A stretch of DNA of 9,606 nt, from assembly GCA_026393955.1 (NCBI GenBank), contig JAPKZE010000333.1:1-9606 (forward strand). Direction: 5' to 3'. Below, piece after piece: positions 1-5,305 of this stretch (positions within the stretch are counted from its first letter, which is position 1; each line of letters starts with the position of its first letter). Below the pieces are notes generated by a model, which worked only from the letters and a program-made list of their open reading frames with translations, was not told where the DNA came from and made no database searches. The stretch is from Candidatus Aminicenantota bacterium. Lineage in GTDB: Bacteria; Acidobacteriota; Aminicenantia; Aminicenantales; Saccharicenantaceae. The translations under genes were made by a program, and so were the position numbers.

Positions 1-210
1 GGAAGAAATGTAAAATTTATTCGTCTTACATTCAACAAATTCTGAATTCTTCAACCGTATTCTCAAAATATGGTCATCAAAAATCACGAAGATTGTAGAT
101 TCACCGCCCATGCTGGCGACGCCCCGCCCGGCCTGGCTCAGGGCCAGCCCGGCGGTGAGAAAAAGGAGCGCGGCGCCGGCCGCGAGCTTGGATGAAAGCC
201 GATGGTCCAT
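1..210 (-). CDS. Secreted protein of unknown function, N-terminal part, runs off the left edge
   Basis: An ATG at 210 opens a frame that stays free of stops for 70 codons to the window edge. A GGAGG Shine-Dalgarno lies at 216-220, five bases upstream, and a good promoter lies at 295-323, so the start is well supported. The protein begins MDHRLSSKLAAG, then has a hydrophobic core around residues 10-24 and a plausible signal-peptidase site near residues 24-27 (ALS/QA), so it is probably exported. Codons 1-36 use GC-rich third positions like the rest of the window. Codons 37-70, from bases 1-102, are about 30 percent GC and encode a strand-like stretch (STIFVIFDDHILRIRL). The switch is abrupt while the frame stays open. 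I do not recognise the family. The AT-rich part could be native, a foreign insertion or a chimeric assembly end. Confidence 0.6.
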   Translation of the reverse strand, partial: MDHRLSSKLAAGAALLFLTAGLALSQAGRGVASMGGESTIFVIFDDHILRIRLKNSEFVECKTNKFYISS

Positions 211-294
211 CAATACCTCCAGTCGCGGGCCCGCCCGGAGGCGCCGCCGGAAGGCTTGTTCGACCCGCCCGTCATGTATGATCGTATCGAATCC

Positions 295-323
295 ATTATG
301 GCTTTTCGGCGGGCCTTTTTCAA
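295..323 (-). promoter_or_regulatory. Sigma70-type promoter for the left-edge secreted gene
   Basis: On the minus strand, TTGAAA (318-323) is separated by exactly 17 bases from CATAAT (295-300), which gives 10 of 12 matches to the TTGACA/TATAAT consensus. Transcription would start near 288, leaving a leader of about 78 bases before the ATG at 210. The -35 sits inside a short inverted repeat (GGCCTT-GAAA-AAGGCC on the minus strand, 312-327), so the hairpin and the promoter share bases. Confidence 0.65.
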
Positions 324-353
324 GGCCGGTCCGGGAAATGCACCCGGGGCCGG
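312..353 (-). terminator. Tandem hairpins directly after the DUF5916 barrel gene, possible terminator
   Basis: Immediately after the TGA at 354-356 the minus strand can fold into a ~10-bp stem with one bulge (326-335 with 343-353, seven-base loop), followed by a 6-bp GGCCTT/AAGGCC stem with a GAAA loop (312-327); the two share bases 326-327. No U-tract follows, so intrinsic termination is uncertain. The structure may instead protect the mRNA 3' end or slow polymerase. Confidence 0.35.
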
Positions 354-2537
354 TCAGAGCCGCCAGAGGTAGGAGGCCTTGAAGAACAGGCCCCGCTTCA
401 TCTCGAGGAAGCGGTCCGCGTCGCGGTATTCGCCTTCGACCCATTCGGTCCGGTCGTAGAGCGATCCGTAGCCGAACTGGATGACCGTCCCGGGGATGTA
501 AACGAACGAGGCCAGGAAGTCCGTCAGCATCTCCCGGTAGAAGGCGTTGTACTCGACGATGCCGCGGAACTGGAGGTACTTGTTCGGTTGATAGCTGAGG
601 CGGCCCCTCCAGATGGCGTAATCGTATTCCATCTCCCCGGTGGATCGCCGGGTGAAGTCCGAGTAGGTCAGGTTGGCCGTCAGATCGAACCTCTCCGACG
701 GCTTGAAGGTCAGCTGGGCCGAGGCGCGGTGGCCGTAGCCCTGGTAGGGCTCGGTAACGTAGCGGATGGCGTTGGCCCGGGAGTAAAGCGCCCGGAGCGA
801 GAAGGCCTTGGTCACCTGGCTCGTGACCTGGACGAGGCCGCCGCTCGTGTCGAAGCGCTCGCCGAGGTACACCTCCGTCGAATACCGGCCGAGCATCTGG
901 ACGGTCGTGTTGCCGGGCAGGAGCGCGGTGACGGCCAGCCCGTCGTTCGTCTCGAAGAGCCCGCTCGGCAAGTCCTTGACGGCGGCGACCGTCAGAGTGG
1001 GCACGATCTTCCTGAAGAAGCGGCTCTTGGGGTAGAAACGCGGCAGCACCGAGGCGTGAAGGCCGGCCACCCCCTGGCGGGTCAGGTAGCCGGTGTCCGT
1101 CTCAAAATCCTCGGATATATCGTAGAATGAGACGGATAGGCCGATGTCCCGGGTGTCGTAAAGGTAGTCGGCGCCGAGCGCGGCACCCCCCGCCGTCGCA
1201 GCCCCGGCCTCGGGCCGGGTCCAGGACCCGAAGCCGTGGAAGCTCATCTGGCTGGCCTTCGTCAGCCGGACTTGGCCGTCGGCCCCGGCCACCTCGTTGA
1301 AGCCGTCGCCGTAGGCCCGGCCCGCGGAGAACACACCGAGGTAGCCGTCGTCCGCGATGGCCCGCTTGTAGCGGAGGATGCCGAAGCCGGCGTATCGGTC
1401 GTCCCCGGGGACGTAGAGAGGATCTCCGAAGGGCGATTCGTCCAGGGCGAAGATGGAGGCGACCGTGTCCTTCTTCCCGACCTTGCCCGAGAGCTTGAAG
1501 CCGAGGCGCGGGTCGATGATCGTCCGCGTGTAGACGACCGCGTTCAGGGGATCGATGCCCGACGTCCCCGACAGTCGGAACATCTCGCTGCCCTCGAGGA
1601 AGAACGGCCGCTTCTCCGGGAAATAGAGGTCGGTGCGGAGGTTGACGTCGATCTGGCCGGCGTCGGCCTCGATCTGGCTGAAGTCGGGATTGTATGTCCC
1701 GTCGAGGATGAGCTGGGACGTGATCCCCAGCTTCCCGGTCAAATGGCCGTCATGGACGCCATCGGCCCCGACGGGCACGCCGTCGACGCGTTCGGCGCCG
1801 TCGCGGTAGGTGTAGGCCGGCAGGATCTCGAGCAGCGTGTATTTCTTGATATCCTCGAGCTCGAGCGGCATCATCTGGGTCAGGAAGGCGTAGCCCCGGG
1901 CCGGGTCGAGGGCCGGGTAGGAGCTGTGCTCGGCCCGGCGCGAGACGCGGCGCTCGAAGAAGATGGACATCTCCACCCGCTTCTTCCCGGCGTAGCGGAT
2001 GCTCTTGAACGGCACGGCCATCTCGACGGTATAGCCGTCGGCATCGATCCGGCCGGCGCTCGCCCAGACGAAGTCGACGCTGAAATCCTCGTTGCCGCTG
2101 GCGTAGCGGCTGTCGGTCTGGATGCCGAACGGATTGACGTAGAAGGCGTAGAGGGACTGCCGGTCGTTGAAGCTGTCGAGATTGATGCAGATGAAGTCGT
2201 CGGTCCGGATGGTGTCGCGGTTGGCCACGGCGGCCTTGATCTTGTCGGGCTCCCGGTCGTAGCACTTGAAGGCGAAGTAGAGGTTCTCGGCGTCGTAGGC
2301 CATGAAGGCGACCGTCCGCTCGCTGGCCTCCCGGCCGAAATCGGGGATGAACGTCTTGGTCAGTTCGACCGAGGGGGCCTCGCGCCAGACGGCCTCGTCG
2401 AGACGGCCGTCGATGGCCGGGGGCGAGGACACCCGCAGGGGCCGGAAGAAGGCGCCGCCGGCGGCCGCGGAGGCGGAGCCAGCGAGCGCGGCCAGGGCGA
2501 TGAGCCCGTTCGTCCCGATCCTGCCGAAGCGTCTCAT
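354..2537 (-). CDS. CBM9-like / DUF5916 outer-membrane beta-barrel protein
   Basis: This 727-residue protein starts with a signal peptide (MRRFGRIGTNGLIALAALAG, cleavage likely after the SASA/AAG region). A CBM9-like domain spans about residues 35-215 and carries the characteristic IDGRLDEAVW at 42-51 and VNPFGIQTD around 134-142. The rest, about 235-727, is a DUF5916 region rich in alternating strands. It includes the family block YNPDFSQIEADAGQIDVN at 282-299 and LYFPEKRPFFLEGSEMF at 304-320. The C-terminus is aromatic-rich (ASYLWRL), as in proteins inserted by BamA. Members of this family are full-length outer-membrane proteins of about 700-850 residues, often near genes for polysaccharide or peptide use, but their substrates are not established. 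I infer a surface-exposed barrel with a periplasmic carbohydrate-binding-like domain. The start ATG has GAGG about 8-10 bases upstream (2546-2549). It is transcribed divergently from the lipoprotein gene at 2625. Confidence 0.9.
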   Translation of the reverse strand: MRRFGRIGTNGLIALAALAGSASAAAGGAFFRPLRVSSPPAIDGRLDEAVWREAPSVELTKTFIPDFGREASERTVAFMAYDAENLYFAFKCYDREPDKIKAAVANRDTIRTDDFICINLDSFNDRQSLYAFYVNPFGIQTDSRYASGNEDFSVDFVWASAGRIDADGYTVEMAVPFKSIRYAGKKRVEMSIFFERRVSRRAEHSSYPALDPARGYAFLTQMMPLELEDIKKYTLLEILPAYTYRDGAERVDGVPVGADGVHDGHLTGKLGITSQLILDGTYNPDFSQIEADAGQIDVNLRTDLYFPEKRPFFLEGSEMFRLSGTSGIDPLNAVVYTRTIIDPRLGFKLSGKVGKKDTVASIFALDESPFGDPLYVPGDDRYAGFGILRYKRAIADDGYLGVFSAGRAYGDGFNEVAGADGQVRLTKASQMSFHGFGSWTRPEAGAATAGGAALGADYLYDTRDIGLSVSFYDISEDFETDTGYLTRQGVAGLHASVLPRFYPKSRFFRKIVPTLTVAAVKDLPSGLFETNDGLAVTALLPGNTTVQMLGRYSTEVYLGERFDTSGGLVQVTSQVTKAFSLRALYSRANAIRYVTEPYQGYGHRASAQLTFKPSERFDLTANLTYSDFTRRSTGEMEYDYAIWRGRLSYQPNKYLQFRGIVEYNAFYREMLTDFLASFVYIPGTVIQFGYGSLYDRTEWVEGEYRDADRFLEMKRGLFFKASYLWRL

Positions 2538-2590
2538 GAGAAGATCCTCACTTTAAGGAATTCCGGCCGCCGCGTCAACGCGCTTCCCGA

Positions 2591-2618
2591 TTGAGGTTCA
2601 CGGCCGTTTTGATATAAT
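2591..2618 (+). promoter_or_regulatory. Promoter of the leaderless lipoprotein/methyltransferase transcript
   Basis: TTGAGG (2591-2596), a 16-base spacer, then a perfect TATAAT (2613-2618). The expected +1, about seven bases downstream, falls at 2624-2628, exactly on the GTG/ATG start codons, and there is no Shine-Dalgarno between. The -10 reads TATAATA, whose complement TATTATA also resembles a -10. It could therefore fire leftward toward the barrel gene, although the leftward -35 is poor. Confidence 0.65.
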
Positions 2619-2624
2619 ACGCCC

Positions 2625-2936
2625 GTGATGCCAAAAAAGATGGGGGCGTTGGCCGCCCCGGTCCTGTTCCTCGTCCTCTTCGCCCTCGTCTCGCCGGCCT
2701 GCGGCCGCCGCCAGGGGGAACCGTCCGCCGGGCCGGCCCCTTCGGCCGAGACGCTCCGGCTCAAGGAGACGACGGTCCGCAACGTCACCGCCCATCCGAT
2801 CGGCTACCGCATCTACCCGACCGGGAAGCCCGAGGCCGCCGAGGGCCGGGAGATCGCGCCGGGGGCCGTCGACCGCTTCCCCACCGCCGCCGCCCTGGAG
2901 ATCGAGTTCAACACGGGCGCGAAGGACGTCGTCTAG
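2625..2936 (+). CDS. Short lipoprotein-like protein, probably the N-terminal part of a broken gene
   Basis: This frame encodes 103 residues from GTG 2625 (or 102 from ATG 2628). Residues 4-25 are a basic start plus hydrophobic core ending in SPAC, an imperfect lipobox with Cys26 as the possible lipidated residue. A Gly/Pro/Ala linker follows (27-40), then a small domain beginning TTVRNVTAHPIGYRIYPTG and ending abruptly in a strand-like LEIEFNTGAKDVV just before TAG at 2934-2936. No Shine-Dalgarno precedes the start; the promoter places +1 on it, so translation is probably leaderless. The stop is only 11 bases before the methyltransferase ATG, and the two frames differ. I do not know the family of the small domain. 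The sudden end and the junction sequence suggest truncation of a lipoprotein-methyltransferase fusion, though a genuine small lipoprotein remains possible. Confidence 0.55.
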   Translation: MMPKKMGALAAPVLFLVLFALVSPACGRRQGEPSAGPAPSAETLRLKETTVRNVTAHPIGYRIYPTGKPEAAEGREIAPGAVDRFPTAAALEIEFNTGAKDVV

Positions 2937-2947
2937 TCGTCGACCGC

Positions 2948-3370
2948 ATGCTCGAGCTGGCCTCGGTCACCGGCCGGGACGTGCTCTTCGATATCGGCTG
3001 CGGCGACGGCCGCATCGTCATCACGGCGGCGCGCCGCTACGGCACCCGCGGCATCGGCATCGACATCGACAAGGCCATGATCCGGGATTCGGAGCGCAAC
3101 GCCGCGGCGGCGGGCGTCGAGCGGCTGGTCAAGTTCATCGGCATGGACGCCACGAAAGCCGACATCTCCGAGGCGACCGTGGTCAGCCTCTACCTCCTGC
3201 CCGAATCGAACTCCCTGATGCGGCCCATCCTGGAGACCCAGCTGCGTCCGAAGAGCCGCGTCATCTGCCACAACTACGAGATCCCCGGCTGGGAAGAGAG
3301 AAAGGTCCTGACCGAAACGGTCGAGGACGAGAACGGCGAGAAGCACTACATCTATCTGTACGTCCGCTGA
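2948..3370 (+). CDS. Class I SAM-dependent methyltransferase, N-terminus apparently missing
   Basis: The 140 residues form a Rossmann methyltransferase. Motif I is VLFDIGCGDGR (12-22), which binds S-adenosylmethionine. The acidic end of strand two is GIDID (37-41, Asp39 for the ribose). FIGMDATKADI (63-73) forms the adenine-side loop, and VVSLYLLPESN (78-88) the motif IV strand. Substrate is unknown. Known relatives normally carry a short lead-in resembling PTPxxVVDxMLELA before motif I. Here the in-frame codons just upstream of the ATG (2936-2947) read V V D R, so coding appears to extend past the annotated start until it meets the TAG that ends the preceding frame. No Shine-Dalgarno sits at a usable distance from ATG 2948. 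I infer the 3' half of a disrupted gene. The catalytic fold may be intact, but expression would need reinitiation or coupling. Confidence 0.75.
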   Translation: MLELASVTGRDVLFDIGCGDGRIVITAARRYGTRGIGIDIDKAMIRDSERNAAAAGVERLVKFIGMDATKADISEATVVSLYLLPESNSLMRPILETQLRPKSRVICHNYEIPGWEERKVLTETVEDENGEKHYIYLYVR

Positions 3371-3404
3371 CCGGCGAGATATCGGCCCTCCCCGTAACGC
3401 CTTG

Positions 3405-3451
3405 TTATTAAAACGGATAGGTCCGTCTCGGCCGGTCTTGAAGCCGGGCCG
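3405..3451 (-). terminator. Two-hairpin terminator after the PorT-like gene
   Basis: Read leftward from the stop at 3454-3456, the first structure is CGGCCCGG/CCGGCCG with one bulge (3429-3451, eight-base loop). Next comes AGACGGA-CCTA-TCCGTTT (3411-3428), followed by T-rich TAATAA. The second hairpin has a 7-bp stem with one G-T pair and a modest U-rich tail, the nearest thing to an intrinsic terminator in the window. It lies between convergent genes. Confidence 0.5.
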
Positions 3452-3453
3452 GT

Positions 3454-4074
3454 TCAGAAGACGATGCCGAGACTCATCGACCAGACGCCGTTCCTGAAAC
3501 CGGCCGGAATATCCCCTTCGGCGACGGCGACGACCCTCTGGAGGCCCTGGCTGTAACGGACGTCGAACATGAAGTTCGGACCGAGGTTCAGCCCGGCCCC
3601 GAAGATGGCGCCGTAGTCGTTGTTCTTCAGGATGGCTCCCGCGACCGGCGTCTCCTCGCCGTTCGTCTCGAGCTTTTCCTGGAGCTTGAACCCGACAGTC
3701 GGCCCGGCGAAAACGAAGGGCTGGATGACCGCGAGGGGCACCCTCAGCTTCAGGAGCAGGGGCACTTCGAGGTAGTCGGCGGAGAGCGTTTCGGTGACGG
3801 AGTCGTCGGGAGATGTATAGACGGCGCCCTTCATCGTGTAGAGCGCTTCCCACTGGAGGGTCACGTACCGGCCGTAGTCGAGGGCCAGGAAGACGCCGCC
3901 GGTGAAGCCCGACTTGCTCTTCAGGCTGGCCGAGGGGTCCCAGGCCGGGAGCCCCGTCGGGCGGGCCACGTTCCCGCCGGCCTTGACGCCGATCCGGATG
4001 TCGGCCCGGGCGGGCGGCGGCGCCAGCAGCCCGGCCAACAGCCCGATCACCAGGACCGTCCGGAGCCTTTTCAT
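3454..4074 (-). CDS. PorT-family (OMP_b-brl) outer-membrane beta-barrel protein
   Basis: This 206-residue protein has a signal peptide (residues 1-24, cleavage after PARA before Asp25). It then shows alternating strand segments typical of a small barrel of about eight strands: IRIGVKAGGNV near the N-terminus, SGFTGGVFLALDYG, VTLQWEALYTMKG, DYLEVPLLLKLRVP, IQPFVFAGPTVGFKL, YGAIFGAGLNLGPNFMFDVRYSQGL, and a C-terminal strand ending in Phe (SMSLGIVF), the usual BAM recognition end. YLEVPLLLK followed by a PFVFAGP strand is typical of the PorT/OMP beta-barrel 2 group. No transport or enzymatic role can be read from the sequence. Ribosome binding is weak (GGAA three bases before the ATG), and I see no convincing promoter in the very GC-rich 122 bases upstream. 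It may depend on read-through from the foldase gene. Confidence 0.85.
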   Translation of the reverse strand: MKRLRTVLVIGLLAGLLAPPPARADIRIGVKAGGNVARPTGLPAWDPSASLKSKSGFTGGVFLALDYGRYVTLQWEALYTMKGAVYTSPDDSVTETLSADYLEVPLLLKLRVPLAVIQPFVFAGPTVGFKLQEKLETNGEETPVAGAILKNNDYGAIFGAGLNLGPNFMFDVRYSQGLQRVVAVAEGDIPAGFRNGVWSMSLGIVF

Positions 4075-4100
4075 GGTTCCAGTGTGAAGGCGGGGACGGT

Positions 4101-4151
4101 CCGGGGCAATCCCCGGCAGGGGGGAATCGACAGGGGGCCCCGGGGCCCCCT
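4101..4151. repeat. GC-rich hairpin and 20-bp perfect palindrome between foldase and barrel genes
   Basis: CCGGGG-CAAT-CCCCGG (4101-4116) is a perfect 6-bp stem-loop. Further along, 4132-4151 is a perfect 20-bp palindrome: A, five G, four C, four G, five C, T. Both lie in the leader region of the PorT-like gene and downstream of the foldase gene's own terminal hairpin. Together they could block ribosome or polymerase passage; no U-tract is present. Confidence 0.6.
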
Positions 4152-4169
4152 CGAAAGGTGATGGCCGGC

Positions 4170-4188
4170 GGCCGTCTCAGGGACGGCC
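4170..4188 (-). terminator. Stem-loop after the parvulin foldase gene, possible terminator
   Basis: GGCCGTC and GACGGCC form a perfect 7-bp stem with a five-base loop, eight bases past the TGA at 4197-4199. No U-run follows, so it may be an attenuating or mRNA-protecting hairpin rather than a full intrinsic terminator. Confidence 0.4.
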
Positions 4189-4196
4189 TGCGGGCG

Positions 4197-5225
4197 TCAC
4201 AGGGCGACGAGCTTGAACTTGGCCTTGTCCTTGAGGCTCTTGACGTAGTCCTCGACGAGCGTCCCCTGCTTCTGCTGCTTGAGGCGCTGCTCGAGCTCGG
4301 GACGGATCTCCTCGAAGGACCGGGTCTCCTTCTGGCGGTCGACGATCTTGAGGATGTGATAACCGAAGGTCGTTTCGACGACGCCGCTGATCTCTCCCAC
4401 GGGGACGGAGAAGGCGGCGTCATCGAACGGCTTGACCATCCGGCCGCGCGGGAAGCTCTCGTACAGGCCGCCATTGTCCTTGGACCCCGCGTCCTCGGAG
4501 TACTGCTTGGCCAGCTCGGCGAAGTCCGCGCCGGCCTTGGCCTTGGTCAGGATGTCCTCGATCTTGGCCTTGGCCGCGGCCTTCTCCTGGTCGTTCTTGC
4601 CCTGGGTCAGGATGAGGATGTGGCGCACCGAGGCGGTCTTGTCGCCGGCCGTCTCCTGGTCGTAGGCCTTGCGCAGCTCGTCCTCGCCGACCGCGACACC
4701 CTTCTCGGCGACGCCGGCGAGGAGCTTGTTGATGACGAGGGTCTCCTGGACGCTCTTCTTCACGTGATCGATCGAGATCTCGGCCGTCTTCAGGGCCTCG
4801 AGGAAGGCCGGCTCGCCGCCGGCCCGGGAGTATTCGGATTGGAGGGCCTTCTCGAGCTCCTCGGCCGGGACGGTCGTCTTGGCGGCCGCCGCGGCGGCCA
4901 GGAGGAGCTTGCGCTCGGCCAGCGACGTCGCGGCCTGCTCCATGATGGTCTTCAGCTGTCCGGCGTCCACGCTCTTGAGTTGGTCGGCCCGGGTGCCGAT
5001 GTTGTCGCGAACGGCCACGATGAGCTCGGCGGAGGTGATGACGAAGTCCTTGGTCTCGACGACGACGGTCGTCTTGTCGGGACCCAGGGCGGGCATCGTC
5101 GCGGCCAGGTCCTTGGCCAGGGCGTAGGCCGGCGTGCCCTCCTTGAGCGTGACGGTCTCCCCCTTCTGGGCACAGGCGGACACGGCCAGGGCGGAGACCA
5201 TGATAACGGTCAGGATCTGCTTCAT
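4197..5225 (-). CDS. Parvulin-type peptidyl-prolyl isomerase, PrsA/SurA-like foldase lipoprotein
   Basis: This 342-residue protein catalyses cis-trans isomerisation of prolyl bonds and acts as a chaperone for exported proteins, probably attached to a membrane on the periplasmic side. It has a lipoprotein signal with lipobox VSAC (Cys18). A helical chaperone segment spans about 60-190, including the linker AVGEDELRKAYDQE at 178-191. One complete parvulin domain spans about 199-297, with the hallmark VRHILI at 200-205, FAELAKQYSED at 235-245, NGGLYESFPRGRMVKPFDDAAFSVPVGEIS at 251-280, and FGYHILKI at 287-294. A helical tail closes it. The frame is open 28 codons further upstream, but AAGGAGA five bases before ATG 5225 and the lipoprotein signal fix the start here. 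It lies 80 bases after tyrS and may have its own promoter. With two barrel genes nearby, an outer-membrane assembly role is plausible. Confidence 0.92.
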   Translation of the reverse strand: MKQILTVIMVSALAVSACAQKGETVTLKEGTPAYALAKDLAATMPALGPDKTTVVVETKDFVITSAELIVAVRDNIGTRADQLKSVDAGQLKTIMEQAATSLAERKLLLAAAAAAKTTVPAEELEKALQSEYSRAGGEPAFLEALKTAEISIDHVKKSVQETLVINKLLAGVAEKGVAVGEDELRKAYDQETAGDKTASVRHILILTQGKNDQEKAAAKAKIEDILTKAKAGADFAELAKQYSEDAGSKDNGGLYESFPRGRMVKPFDDAAFSVPVGEISGVVETTFGYHILKIVDRQKETRSFEEIRPELEQRLKQQKQGTLVEDYVKSLKDKAKFKLVAL

Positions 5226-5230
5226 TCGAT

Positions 5231-5237
5231 TCTCCTT
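5231..5237 (-). promoter_or_regulatory. Ribosome binding site deciding the foldase start
   Basis: AAGGAGA on the minus strand, followed by five bases and then ATG 5225. This strong site rules out the longer in-frame start at 5309, which would overlap the tyrS stop and push the lipoprotein signal inside the protein. Confidence 0.8.
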
Positions 5238-5258
5238 GATCACGGCAAATTCCCCGCT

Positions 5259-5288
5259 AGTAAAGCATAATTTTCCCCGGGGCGCAAA
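5259..5288 (-). promoter_or_regulatory. Possible extended -10 promoter for the foldase gene
   Basis: On the minus strand, TTTGCG (5283-5288) is separated by 18 bases from TTTACT (5259-5264), with TG one base upstream of the hexamer as in extended -10 promoters. It lies in a short AT-rich island in the 80-bp gap after tyrS and predicts a leader of about 27 bases containing the ribosome binding site. The hexamers themselves are only fair matches. Confidence 0.4.
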
Positions 5289-5305
5289 CGGCGAAGGGCC
5301 CGGCC

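Larger units (their letters stand above)
2625..3370 (+). pseudogene. Candidate broken lipoprotein-methyltransferase fusion gene
   Basis: The two frames above join at GTCGTC-TA-GTCGTC (2928-2941). Removing eight bases (one GTCGTC plus TA) would give an uninterrupted D V V D R M L E L A reading. Alternatively, a larger segment was lost between the two GTCGTC copies. Both readings are inference; a pair of overlapping genuine genes is the alternative. Confidence 0.4.

Noticed and set aside
110..382. Plus-strand open frame of 90 codons
   Set aside because: Arg/Pro/Ser-rich composition, no ribosome binding site, and it lies opposite the well-supported minus-strand secreted gene and its promoter.
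2550..2578. TTGACG-17-TAAAGT promoter for the barrel gene
   Set aside because: Fair hexamers, but +1 would fall inside or past the Shine-Dalgarno, leaving a leader of about six bases; not convincing without a mapped 5' end.
1236..2594. Plus-strand open frame of 452 codons opposite the barrel gene
   Set aside because: Composition (V, G, D, A, E, L runs, no motifs) is that of the antisense of a GC-rich gene; the minus frame has signal peptide, family motifs and barrel end.
2933..4474. Minus-strand open frame of 513 codons
   Set aside because: It covers parts of three real genes on both strands, and the start is Arg/Ser-rich without domain features.
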